DNA from: Flavobacteriaceae bacterium
GTDB lineage: Bacteria > Bacteroidota > Bacteroidia > Flavobacteriales > Flavobacteriaceae
Reading direction: 5' to 3'
NCBI GenBank assembly: GCA_947482805.1
Contig: CANKLK010000014.1
Span: forward strand, 1-25,382
DNA length: 25,382 nucleotides
The position numbers were made by a program, and so were the translations under genes. This document shows, in pieces, positions 1-7,289 of this stretch; positions within the stretch are counted from its first letter, which is position 1, and every line of letters begins with the position of its first letter. Under the pieces are notes generated by a model. It did not search any database. It was not told where the DNA came from and worked only from the letters and a program-made list of their open reading frames with translations.

Positions 1-5
1 AAGCA

Positions 6-980
6 ATGTCCAATAAAGACGTCAAAATACTTCACATCGATAGCAATCATCCATTGTTGTGGGAACAATTAGAACAAGCCGGTTTTCATAACGAAGCTGA
101 TTTTACTTCATCCAAATCTGAAATAGAAACCAAAATTCAAAACTATCACGGAATTGTTATTCGCAGCCGATTTAAAATAGATAGAGAGTTCATTGATAAA
201 GCTACGAATCTGAAATTCATTGCCCGTGTTGGGGCTGGTTTAGAAAGCATCGATTGTGATTATGCTAGATCTAAAAAAATCCATCTCATTGCTGCTCCGG
301 AAGGCAATAGAAATGCTGTTGGCGAACATGCCATAGGAATGCTTTTGTCTTTAATGAATAAACTAAACCGTGCTGATAAATTGGTTCGAGAAGGGAAATG
401 GATTCGCGAAGGAAATCGTGGCTATGAACTCGAAGGCAAAACCGTCGGGCTTATTGGTTACGGCAATATGGGAAAATCGTTTGCCAAAAAACTACGTGGT
501 TTTGATGTTGAAGTTTTGTGTTATGATGTCTTACCAGATGTTGGAGATGAAAATGCCAAACAGGTTTTATTACAAGAACTTCAACAAAAAGCAGATGTGC
601 TGAGTCTTCATATTCCTTGGACTCCTGAAACGGATAAGATGATAAATACCAATTTTATTAATGCATTTGCTAAGCCATTTTGGTTCATTAACACTTCTCG
701 TGGAAAAAATGTAGTGACGGATGATTTGGTTACTGCATTGCAAACCGGAAAAGTTATTGGTGCTGGTTTGGATGTTTTAGAATACGAGAAATTATCGTTT
801 GAAAACCTATTTTTGTCATCCCCGGCGGAAGCGGGGAGTGAAAAACCTAAAGCATTTGAGTATTTACTCCAATCTGAAAATGTTATATTAACGCCTCATA
901 TTGCGGGTTGGACATTTGAAAGTCACCAAAAACTGGCGCAAGTTATTGTAGATAAAATAAAAAAAATAGATGAGCAATAA
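6..980 (+). CDS. D-2-hydroxyacid dehydrogenase, NAD(P)-dependent (324 aa)
   Basis: Probable cytoplasmic NAD-dependent oxidoreductase of the D-2-hydroxyacid dehydrogenase family (phosphoglycerate dehydrogenase-like); the substrate cannot be told from sequence. The Rossmann motif GLIGYGNMG lies at residues 148-156. The family's catalytic Arg, Glu and His appear as R232 (NTSRGK), E259 or E261 (DVLEYEK) and H298 (TPHIAGW). The Met at position 6 fits because the usual family N-terminus (KILHIDSNHP) follows at residues 7-16. Only five bases precede it, so an upstream extension cannot be excluded. An unusual GC-rich stretch at residues 270-280 (LSSPAEAGSEK) sits between the catalytic Glu and His and looks like an in-frame palindromic repeat insertion. 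The gene overlaps the following VOC gene by 11 bases, so the two are probably co-transcribed. Confidence 0.9.
   Translation: MSNKDVKILHIDSNHPLLWEQLEQAGFHNEADFTSSKSEIETKIQNYHGIVIRSRFKIDREFIDKATNLKFIARVGAGLESIDCDYARSKKIHLIAAPEGNRNAVGEHAIGMLLSLMNKLNRADKLVREGKWIREGNRGYELEGKTVGLIGYGNMGKSFAKKLRGFDVEVLCYDVLPDVGDENAKQVLLQELQQKADVLSLHIPWTPETDKMINTNFINAFAKPFWFINTSRGKNVVTDDLVTALQTGKVIGAGLDVLEYEKLSFENLFLSSPAEAGSEKPKAFEYLLQSENVILTPHIAGWTFESHQKLAQVIVDKIKKIDEQ
815..844. repeat. GC-rich palindromic repeat inside the dehydrogenase gene
   Basis: A 30-base stretch far more GC-rich than its surroundings contains the inverted repeat TCCCCG / CGGGGA (819-824 and 832-837) around a 7-base loop. It reads in frame as about ten codons. 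The wording (gtcatcccc...gcgggga) resembles the dispersed palindromic repeats often found between genes in bacterial genomes; that likeness is from memory, not from a search. Confidence 0.55.
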
Positions 981-1368
981 AGACCTAAAAAGAGTAACAG
1001 GATTAGGTGGATTTTTCTTTAAATGCGAGGATCCAAATGCGATAAAAGAGTGGTATAAGACGCATCTCGGAATTCCGGTTGATTCTTACGGCTGGACATT
1101 TTGGTGGAAAGACAAAGACGGGAAAGAATGTTCTACACAATGGTCGCCTTTTGAAGCTAAAACGAGTTATTTCGCCCCAAGTGAGAAACCGTTTATGATG
1201 AATTACAGAGTGCACGATTTAGAAGCCTTGTTAAAGGTTTTAAAAGAAGAAGGCGTAACCATTGTGGGCGAAATGGAAACGTATGATTACGGTAAGTTTG
1301 GATGGATTTTAGACCCAGAAGAAAATAAAATCGAACTTTGGGAACCGATTGATAGTCCTTTCTTGTAA
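970..1368 (+). CDS. VOC (glyoxalase/bleomycin-resistance fold) protein (132 aa)
   Basis: Small cytoplasmic protein of the vicinal-oxygen-chelate superfamily. The N-terminal half carries the betaalphabeta pattern (GLGGFFFKCEDPNAIKEWY, residues 11-29). The C-terminal half has the typical ending FGWILDPEENKIELWEP (residues 110-126), in which E122 matches the last metal-binding glutamate. The first metal position, usually His or Gln near residues 15-17, is hydrophobic here. The protein may therefore bind metal incompletely or have a non-classical role; its substrate is unknown. The start codon lies inside the end of the dehydrogenase gene, so translation is probably coupled. The first five residues (MSNKD) are the same as those of the upstream gene. 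Confidence 0.85.
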   Translation: MSNKDLKRVTGLGGFFFKCEDPNAIKEWYKTHLGIPVDSYGWTFWWKDKDGKECSTQWSPFEAKTSYFAPSEKPFMMNYRVHDLEALLKVLKEEGVTIVGEMETYDYGKFGWILDPEENKIELWEPIDSPFL

Positions 1369-1422
1369 ATTTTTATATTTTAGTAGAATAAATTAAACAT
1401 AACCTATAAAAGTAAAAGTATT

Positions 1423-1761
1423 ATGGAATCACAAAAAGTAGACATGTTCATGATGACCAATGCCAAATTTTTTGAAGGGCATCACTTAAACGCAATTAGA
1501 GAAAAACTATTGAGTTTAGATGATTCAAAATGGGGATTAGTGCAAACAATGCAATTCAAAGATCCAACAACAAGTATCATCGTTTCACTTTTAGGAGGTG
1601 GATTAGGGATTGATCGTTTTATGATTGGAGATACCGGAATGGGTGTTGGTAAACTCTTAACTTGTGGTGGTTTTGGAATCTGGACAATCATTGACTGGTT
1701 TTTAATTATGGGAGCCACTCGTGAAAAAAACATGGAAACCTTTCAGAATTCAGTTTACTAG
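1423..1761 (+). CDS. TM2-domain membrane protein (112 aa)
   Basis: Small inner-membrane protein with a TM2 domain. After a hydrophilic N-terminal segment of about 48 residues come two predicted membrane helices (roughly 49-66 and 80-97), joined by the family signature LGIDRFMIGDTGMGVGKLLT (residues 61-80) and followed by GGFGIWTIIDWFLI. The N-terminal segment (FFEGHHLNAIREKL) is soluble and of unknown role. Biochemical functions of bacterial TM2 proteins are not established. The next gene starts three bases after this stop codon, so it heads a compact set of four membrane-protein genes. A 54-base AT-rich gap separates it from the VOC gene; I see no clean promoter there. Confidence 0.85.
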   Translation: MESQKVDMFMMTNAKFFEGHHLNAIREKLLSLDDSKWGLVQTMQFKDPTTSIIVSLLGGGLGIDRFMIGDTGMGVGKLLTCGGFGIWTIIDWFLIMGATREKNMETFQNSVY

Positions 1762-1764
1762 TAA

Positions 1765-2169
1765 ATGACCAAAAATAAGTTATATTCCTTGTTGCTTATA
1801 GCTTGTTTAGCTGGTTTTATTTATCTTTTTTACAACATTCATACTTTACAAAGTCAAACATTCCGAGTTTGTATCATTAAAAATGTGACAGATTATCCCT
1901 GTCCATCTTGTGGAACTACTCGGGCTGTAACTTTGCTTTTGAAAGGAAAATTTATAGAGTCTTTAGTTTTAAATCCGATCGGAATTGTAGTCACCATAAT
2001 TATGATTATTTTTCCAATATGGATTTTAATAGATATTATTTTTAAAAAAGAAACCTTTTATTTTTGGTATAAAAAAGCAGAAGGGACTATTAGAAAACCA
2101 TGGCTTGCCTCTATTTTAATAGTATTAGTACTTCTCAACTGGATTTGGAATATATACAAACACTTATGA
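1765..2169 (+). CDS. DUF2752 membrane protein (134 aa)
   Basis: Inner-membrane protein of the uncharacterised DUF2752 family. The diagnostic motif CPSCGTTRA (residues 46-54) is followed by the typical LLKGKFIESLVLNPIG stretch. Predicted helices lie around 6-24, 71-93 and 113-130, so the cysteine motif sits just after the first helix. The paired cysteines could bind metal or undergo redox chemistry; this is inference and no function is known. The start three bases after the TM2 stop and the ATGA overlap with the next gene indicate one operon with coupled translation. Confidence 0.85.
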   Translation: MTKNKLYSLLLIACLAGFIYLFYNIHTLQSQTFRVCIIKNVTDYPCPSCGTTRAVTLLLKGKFIESLVLNPIGIVVTIIMIIFPIWILIDIIFKKETFYFWYKKAEGTIRKPWLASILIVLVLLNWIWNIYKHL

Positions 2170-2597
2170 TACAGGAAACCACTTTTGCCTATAAACCAGG
2201 CGAGCACGAATGCGAAAAAGCATCCAACAGTTATTTGATGTCTTTAGTAGCACTTATCGCTGGATTACCATTGCCAATTATTAATTTGTTGGCAACACTC
2301 TTCTTTTATATAGCCAATAGGAAAGGCACCTATTTTGTGCGTTGGCACTGCACTCAGGCATTTTTTTCACAATTAGCTTTATTGGGAATTAACAGCGCCA
2401 GTTTTTGGTGGACTATTTCCATAATTTTTTCAGATGAAAAAGTGAGCAATCAATATTTTGCGTATATTTTTGCGGTGATCATATTTAACCTATTGGAAAT
2501 TTTCTCCACTATTTATGCCGCTGTTCAAACCCGCAAAGGGAAGCATGTTCAGTTTTTGTTCTTCGGAAATCTTACTAACTTAATTTGCAAACCATAA
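2166..2597 (+). CDS. Tic20/DUF4870-like membrane protein (143 aa)
   Basis: Multi-helix inner-membrane protein resembling the DUF4870/Tic20-like family. It has hydrophobic segments near 25-50, 62-90 and 98-120, and the family-like patch RKGTYFVRWHCTQAFF (residues 52-67), where Arg-Trp-His precedes the second helix. An upstream ATG at 2100 would give 22 more residues, but these come from the DUF2752 gene read in another frame. I prefer ATG 2166, which overlaps the preceding stop as ATGA. Its stop overlaps the next start as TAATG. Function is unknown; the family assignment rests on pattern similarity and is moderately sure. Confidence 0.7.
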   Translation: MIQETTFAYKPGEHECEKASNSYLMSLVALIAGLPLPIINLLATLFFYIANRKGTYFVRWHCTQAFFSQLALLGINSASFWWTISIIFSDEKVSNQYFAYIFAVIIFNLLEIFSTIYAAVQTRKGKHVQFLFFGNLTNLICKP

Positions 2598-3397
2598 TGA
2601 TACAGAAAACCTTTTTTCAAGCAGTAATTATACTATCAGCATTTTTTCTGATATGGTCTGGATTTTCCCAGCTCGATTTTATGAAGTTCTTCAAAGTAAA
2701 AGAAAGAACCGAAAATCTGGAACAAAAACTTGGCGATTTGATTTGGAATCAAATAGAAGATACCGAAGACATCATTACTAATGACACCATTGTTAAATCA
2801 TTGGACAAACTTATAAAACCTATATGTGATGCTAATGATATTGACAGCGATTCGTTAAAAGTGCATATTGTAATAAAAGATGAAATCAATGCATTTGCGT
2901 TGCCAAATAATCATTTGGTGGTATACACTGGGCTGATCGAAGATTGCAAACGACAAGAAGCATTACAAGGAGTTTTAGGACATGAGATTGCTCATATCGA
3001 AAACAAACATGTAATGAAAAAGTTATCCAAAGAAATCGGATATTCTGTATTACTGACCGCTGCAGGTGGAACAAAAGGAGGGCAAATGGCACGTGAGATT
3101 TTGAAAACTCTTTCTTCATCTGCTTATGATCGATCTCTAGAAAAAGAAGCGGATATCACTAGTGTGGAATACTTGCTAAAAGCGAATATTGATCCAAAAC
3201 CTATGGCCGATTTTATGTATCAGATGGCACAAGATAGCAATATGGATAAAAGTATGTATTGGATAGCAGATCATCCTGAATCGGAAGAGCGCGCCAAATA
3301 TATTTTGGAATATATTAAAGGCAAGAAATTAAAAAGCAAGTCTACACTTTCTGAAAAAGACTGGAAAACGTTTCAGGAAGAAGTTGGAAAAGATTAA
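2597..3397 (+). CDS. M48-family metalloprotease, membrane-anchored (266 aa)
   Basis: Zinc metalloendopeptidase of the M48 family. One N-terminal hydrophobic segment (residues 7-25) probably anchors it with the catalytic domain in the periplasm. The zinc motif HEIAH is at 129-133, the third ligand is probably E182 in EKEAD, and HPESEER near 227-233 resembles the conserved C-terminal HPxxxxR segment. A TTG at 2585 would add four residues, but ATG 2597 overlaps the upstream stop (TAATG) and gives a normal anchor, so I prefer it. Such proteases often act in envelope protein quality control. Its place as last gene of a cluster of small membrane proteins suggests it could process or police them, which is inference. 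Confidence 0.88.
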   Translation: MIQKTFFQAVIILSAFFLIWSGFSQLDFMKFFKVKERTENLEQKLGDLIWNQIEDTEDIITNDTIVKSLDKLIKPICDANDIDSDSLKVHIVIKDEINAFALPNNHLVVYTGLIEDCKRQEALQGVLGHEIAHIENKHVMKKLSKEIGYSVLLTAAGGTKGGQMAREILKTLSSSAYDRSLEKEADITSVEYLLKANIDPKPMADFMYQMAQDSNMDKSMYWIADHPESEERAKYILEYIKGKKLKSKSTLSEKDWKTFQEEVGKD

Positions 3398-3430
3398 AAA
3401 AAGACAAGAAGCCAAGGGATTCAGCGCTTT

Positions 3431-5242
3431 TTATTTATAATTCTTCTCTTTCCGTTCTAGTTCTGCCTGAAATTCTTCCATTACGGGCTTAACAGTACTT
3501 TCGGGTAAGTCGGCAATTCGGATGTACATTAGGCCATCAACGGCATTGTTGAATAAGGGGTCAACATTAAAAGCCACCACACGCGCATTTTGCTTGATGT
3601 ATTTTTTAATCAATACCGGAAGTCTCAAACTTCCAGGTTCAACCTCATCAATGATTTTGTCAAATTTATTCAAATCGGATTCGGTTTCGTTGAACACAAA
3701 ATCCTTGTCAGCATCTTTCAGTTTTACTTTAAATTCTTTCTTCGGATGTATGTATTGCGCCACATAAGGATCGTAATAATGCGACTTCATAAACTCTATC
3801 ATCAGCGATTTTGAAAACTCTGTGAATTGGTTACTAATACTCACACCGCCAATCAAATACTTGTGCTCCGGATAACGCAAAGTTGTGTGAACAATTCCTT
3901 TCCAAAGCAGAAACAAAGGCATTGGTTTTTGTTGGTATTCTTTAACGATGAATGCTCTTCCCATTTCGATGGATTGTTCCATCATGCCATACAATTCGGG
4001 TTCAAATCGAAATAAATCTTGAAGATAAAAACCTTCAATACCATGTTTAGGAAAAATCTCTGAACCCAAGCCCATTCGATACGCACCGGCAATTTGTTGT
4101 GATTCTTCGTCCCATAAAAACATGTGATGGTAATACGTGTCAAATTTATCTAAATCGATAGATTCGTTCGTTCCTTCGCCAACAGCTCTAAAAGTTATCT
4201 CGCGTAAACGCCCAATTTCGTGAAGAATATTTGGAATAATATTGGCCTCAACTAGAAAAACCAAATAATTTTTGCTTTGCAACAATCGATAATTACCACC
4301 TTTTAGCACTTCAATTTCTTCTAGAATTTTATCGTGATTGGCAGGTTTTACAATCTGTTTTGGATTTTTTGTTAATTTTAAATTCAAGTTCAGGTTCTGA
4401 GGGTCAAAAATTTTATTTTCCTTGTTAAAAGAATTAGATAACATATAAGTTTTTCTTCTCAGGAATTCTGAATATTCTTCGATACTTTTATGTTCGTTTT
4501 GTTCGGCAACCGAAATTGGTTTTCCAATACGAACTTTAATTACTCTGTCTTTTTGTGTAAAAAGTTCCGAAGGTAATTTTGCCGTTCTGAGTGTTGGATT
4601 TATTTTGGATAAAAGGTAAAAAAAGTGACTGTTTTTGGCATGAAAATAAATAGGAATAACAGGAACCTGTGCTTTTCGAATTACTTTTATGGCGCCTTCT
4701 TCCCATGCTTTGTCAACTACTAATTGCCCGTCTTTATAGGTAGAAACTTCACCGGCAGGAAACATGCCCAAAGGTTTTCCATCGCTCAAATGGCGAAAAG
4801 TTTCCTTGATTCCAATTACACTCGACTTAGCATCTTTGTGATTTTCGAAAGGATTTACCGGCATAATGTATTGTTTTATTGGCGCAATGCGATGCAAAAG
4901 GAAATTGGCAATGACTTTGAAATCAGGCTCTCTTTCGAGCATCAATTTCAATAACAAAACCCCATCAATTCCACCTAATGGATGGTTGGAAATGGTAATG
5001 TAAGCTCCGTCTTTTGGCAAACGTTTAAAATCTTCTTCCGGAATTTCAAATTTGATTTGCAGCTCGTCCAGAATAGCATTGAGGAATTCGATTTCGCTTA
5101 AATGTTTATTCCGGTCATACATTTTGTTCAACGCAGAAATTTTTAAAGCTTTCATTAATAACCAACCGCAAAATGTACCGAAAACTCCGTACTTATCAAC
5201 GTTTATTGCTTTTGCAACTTCTTTTGCGGTAACTAAACCCAT
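3431..5242 (-). CDS. olsF: Bifunctional acyltransferase: PlsC-like plus GNAT (OlsF-like, 603 aa)
   Basis: Two lipid acyltransferase domains fused in one chain. The N-terminal half is lysophosphatidate-acyltransferase-like: NHPLGGIDG at about 86-94 (an H-x5-D form of the acyltransferase motif), MFPAGEVS near 160-167, and VPVIPIYFHAKN. The C-terminal half (about 320-520) is an OlsB-type GNAT fold (LREITFRAVGEG, MGRAFIVKEYQ, GGVSISNQF). Such fusions (OlsF) make ornithine lipids and, in related bacteria, other N-acyl amino-acid lipids. The GNAT half would N-acylate the amino acid with a 3-hydroxy fatty acid and the PlsC half would acylate the hydroxyl. The head group here, ornithine or glycine, is not readable. 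A TTG 39 bases upstream overlaps the -7 box, so the ATG at 5242 is preferred. The gene converges on the M48 gene. Confidence 0.8.
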   Translation of the reverse strand: MGLVTAKEVAKAINVDKYGVFGTFCGWLLMKALKISALNKMYDRNKHLSEIEFLNAILDELQIKFEIPEEDFKRLPKDGAYITISNHPLGGIDGVLLLKLMLEREPDFKVIANFLLHRIAPIKQYIMPVNPFENHKDAKSSVIGIKETFRHLSDGKPLGMFPAGEVSTYKDGQLVVDKAWEEGAIKVIRKAQVPVIPIYFHAKNSHFFYLLSKINPTLRTAKLPSELFTQKDRVIKVRIGKPISVAEQNEHKSIEEYSEFLRRKTYMLSNSFNKENKIFDPQNLNLNLKLTKNPKQIVKPANHDKILEEIEVLKGGNYRLLQSKNYLVFLVEANIIPNILHEIGRLREITFRAVGEGTNESIDLDKFDTYYHHMFLWDEESQQIAGAYRMGLGSEIFPKHGIEGFYLQDLFRFEPELYGMMEQSIEMGRAFIVKEYQQKPMPLFLLWKGIVHTTLRYPEHKYLIGGVSISNQFTEFSKSLMIEFMKSHYYDPYVAQYIHPKKEFKVKLKDADKDFVFNETESDLNKFDKIIDEVEPGSLRLPVLIKKYIKQNARVVAFNVDPLFNNAVDGLMYIRIADLPESTVKPVMEEFQAELERKEKNYK

Positions 5243-5269
5243 GTATAGCTTTGATTTTTGAGTAGGAAA

Positions 5270-5277
5270 CAAAGATA
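5270..5277 (-). promoter_or_regulatory. Promoter -7 box for the olsF-like gene
   Basis: TATCTTTG on the minus strand matches the Bacteroidota -7 consensus TAnnTTTG and ends 27 bases before the ATG. A TTG lies 23 bases upstream as a possible -33 element. This placement excludes the TTG start at 5281. Confidence 0.6.
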
Positions 5278-5287
5278 ACAATTCTGA

Positions 5288-5357
5288 TGAATTGAAGATT
5301 CAAGATTAACGATTTTTGAATTAAGATTTAAGTTCAGTTAAATGTTGATTTTTGAGT
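5288..5357. repeat. Degenerate heptad repeat, unit AAGATTn
   Basis: Read in steps of seven from 5295 the bases are AAGATTC, AAGATTA, ACGATTT, TTGAATT, AAGATTT, AAGTTCA. The GATT phase is still visible at 5347-5350. The 7-base period is not coding. It fills much of the gap between the divergent olsF-like and xth genes. Confidence 0.5.
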
Positions 5358-5411
5358 TAATAACTTCTGCAATCTTATTTTGTAAATCTTTAATAACAAG
5401 TCATTTTTATT

Positions 5412-5419
5412 TACATTTG
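5412..5419 (+). promoter_or_regulatory. Promoter -7 box for xth
   Basis: TACATTTG matches TAnnTTTG exactly and lies 54 bases before the xth start. No well-spaced -33 TTG is visible; the nearest is 29 bases upstream. Confidence 0.5.
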
Positions 5420-5473
5420 ACACGAGGTCTTTTGACTGAACTGAACGAAGTTAATAACGCTTAACAAAATTTA

Positions 5474-6235
5474 ATGAGAATTATTTCTTATAACGTTAAC
5501 GGCATTCGAGCCGCTATTACCAAAGGATTTTTAAATTGGATTCAGCAAGCCAATCCTGATGTGATATGCCTTCAAGAAATTAAAGCTACACCGGATCAAA
5601 TACCATTAATTGATGTTGAGCTGTCGGGTTTCCCTTATCATTATTGGTTTCCGGCACAAAAAAAGGGATATAGTGGCGTGGCTATTTTGTGTAAAACCAA
5701 ACCAAACAATGTAGTTTTTGGGACAGGAATTGACCACATGGATTTTGAAGGCAGAAACCTTCGTGTTGATTTTGATGATTTTTCGGTGATGAGTTTGTAT
5801 TTGCCTTCGGGAACGAATATTGACCGACTTGACCACAAATTTAAATACATGGATGATTTTCAGCATTATGTTGATGAATTAATAAAAGAAGTTCCGAATA
5901 TAATTATATGTGGTGACTATAATATTTGTCATGAAGCGATTGATATTCACGATCCAATTCGAAATAAAACCGTATCCGGATTTTTGCCTGAAGAACGTGC
6001 TTGGTTGGATAAATTTATGAAAAGAGGTTTTATCGATACCTTCAGGGTTTTCAATAAAGAACCAAATAATTACAGTTGGTGGAGCTATCGCGCTAATGCC
6101 AGAGCCAATAATAAAGGTTGGAGAATCGACTATTGTCTGGCCAGTGAACCACTAAAAAACAGAGTGACCCGCGCAGTCATTTTGCCCGAAGCCAAACATT
6201 CTGACCATTGTCCGGTTTTGGTAGAAATTGATTGA
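5474..6235 (+). CDS. xth: Exodeoxyribonuclease III / AP endonuclease (253 aa)
   Basis: Cytoplasmic base-excision-repair nuclease that cleaves DNA at abasic sites and removes blocked 3' ends. Every expected active-site position of the EEP fold is visible: N7 (SYNVNG), E35 (LQEIKA), Y109 (YLPSG), D148 and N150 (GDYN), D219 (RIDY), and D244/H245 (SDHCP). The length is normal. The ATG start is supported by the family's invariant opening MRIISYNVNGIRAA. It has its own candidate promoter and is followed, after a 44-base AT-rich gap made of heptad repeats, by the OmpA-family gene. Confidence 0.95.
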   Translation: MRIISYNVNGIRAAITKGFLNWIQQANPDVICLQEIKATPDQIPLIDVELSGFPYHYWFPAQKKGYSGVAILCKTKPNNVVFGTGIDHMDFEGRNLRVDFDDFSVMSLYLPSGTNIDRLDHKFKYMDDFQHYVDELIKEVPNIIICGDYNICHEAIDIHDPIRNKTVSGFLPEERAWLDKFMKRGFIDTFRVFNKEPNNYSWWSYRANARANNKGWRIDYCLASEPLKNRVTRAVILPEAKHSDHCPVLVEID

Positions 6236-6276
6236 AGTATAAAAAATTAAGTATCAAGTATTAAAATATAGAATAA
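6235..6276. repeat. Degenerate heptad repeat, unit AAGTATn
   Basis: In steps of seven from the last base of the xth stop codon: AAGTATA, AAAAATT, AAGTATC, AAGTATT, AAAATAT, AGAATAA. The six units occupy the whole gap up to the next start codon. Confidence 0.5.
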
Positions 6277-6279
6277 AAA

Positions 6280-7245
6280 ATGATGAAAAGAGTAATTTTT
6301 AGTTTAGCCCTATTGAGTTTAATGTCTTCGTGTGTTTCCAAAAAAATCTATAATGATTTGGAAAACAAATACACTGATTTAAAAAAGGAAAACCGATTCT
6401 TAGCAGATGAAAACGATGAACTTCGTAAAGCTAATTCCGAATTTGATTCGGTGAATAGAGCATTGACAGCAGAACGTGATCAACTCAAAGCTGACAGAGA
6501 CAAATTGCAAACAGATTATACTGCAGCAAGCAACAACCTGAAAGCGTTGAAGGATTCGTATGCTGCTTTGGAAAAAAACAGCAACGATGCCCTAGAAACA
6601 AATATGGCAAAAAACCGTGATTTGTTAGCGCAACTCGATGCTAAAGAAAAAGCATTGTCAGCTGAACAAGATCGATTGAATAAACTAAGTAGTGAATTAG
6701 CATCCAATACAAAAAGGTTAAACGAGTTAGAGAGCATGATTGCGGCTAAAGATGCCGCTATGAAAAAGCTGAAAGACACGTTGTCAAAAGCATTGAATGC
6801 CTTTGAGGGAAAAGGATTGACCGTACAAATGAAGAATGGGAAAGTATATGTTTCTATGGAAAATAAATTACTCTTTCAAACCGGAAGTTGGTCTGTTGGT
6901 TCTGAAGGAAGAATTGCCGTTGTTGAGGTTGGAAAAGTATTGGCTCAAAATCCGGATATTACAGTCTTGATTGAAGGACATACCGATAACGATAAAATCC
7001 TCGGGAATATTGGTGGTGGCATAGAAAACAACTGGGATTTATCTACTAAAAGAGCCACAGCGATAGTAACTATTTTGAGTGAAAATAACGGTGTCAGAAA
7101 AGAAAACTTAACCGCTGCCGGTCGTGGCGAATTTGCACCTATATTGAGCAATGATACCAATGAAGGCAAAGCTAAAAACCGTAGAATTGAAGTGATACTA
7201 ACTCCAAAATTAGACGAGATTTCTAAGATGCTTAATGAGTTTTAA
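6280..7245 (+). CDS. OmpA-family lipoprotein with coiled coil (321 aa)
   Basis: Envelope protein that probably ties the membrane to peptidoglycan. It has a lipoprotein-type signal (MKRVIFSLALLSLMSSC, Cys18), a long charged coiled-coil region with heptad-like Leu/Ala spacing (about 25-170), then an OmpA C-terminal peptidoglycan-binding domain (about 195-308). That domain shows NKLLFQTGS, IEGHTDN, NWDLSTKRA and a KNRRIEV ending. The lipobox (MSSC) is weak, with Ser at -1. Residues after Cys18 (VSKK) lack acidic residues, so retention on the periplasmic face is more likely than surface display. Two Met codons lie in tandem at 6280 and 6283 and either could start. A strong terminator follows. Confidence 0.9.
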   Translation: MMKRVIFSLALLSLMSSCVSKKIYNDLENKYTDLKKENRFLADENDELRKANSEFDSVNRALTAERDQLKADRDKLQTDYTAASNNLKALKDSYAALEKNSNDALETNMAKNRDLLAQLDAKEKALSAEQDRLNKLSSELASNTKRLNELESMIAAKDAAMKKLKDTLSKALNAFEGKGLTVQMKNGKVYVSMENKLLFQTGSWSVGSEGRIAVVEVGKVLAQNPDITVLIEGHTDNDKILGNIGGGIENNWDLSTKRATAIVTILSENNGVRKENLTAAGRGEFAPILSNDTNEGKAKNRRIEVILTPKLDEISKMLNEF

Positions 7246-7247
7246 GG

Positions 7248-7289
7248 AAAAGGCAAAAGACATTAGGCAGTAGCCAATAGTTTAAGGGT
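7248..7289. repeat. Degenerate heptad repeat, unit AnTAGGC
   Basis: In steps of seven: AAAAGGC, AAAAGAC, ATTAGGC, AGTAGCC, AATAGTT, TAAGGGT. It begins two bases after the OmpA-family stop codon, and its last unit overlaps the left arm of the terminator. Confidence 0.5.

Noticed and set aside
2100..2165. Upstream ATG extending the Tic20-like protein by 22 residues
   Set aside because: The extra residues lie wholly within the DUF2752 gene in another frame and look non-native; ATG 2166 gives a stop/start overlap matching the neighbouring junction.
3398..3430. Possible fourth heptad tract or terminator between the M48 and olsF-like genes
   Set aside because: CAAG copies are spaced eight bases apart, not seven, and I find no stable hairpin; the gap is only 33 bases.
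3431..5242. HPLGGID as a damaged HX4D acyltransferase motif
   Set aside because: The extra residue between His and Asp is, as far as I know, normal for this PlsC-like subfamily, so it is not evidence of inactivity.
5243..5281. TTG start for the olsF-like gene
   Set aside because: It overlaps a well-matched -7 box, so the codon would lie upstream of the transcription start.
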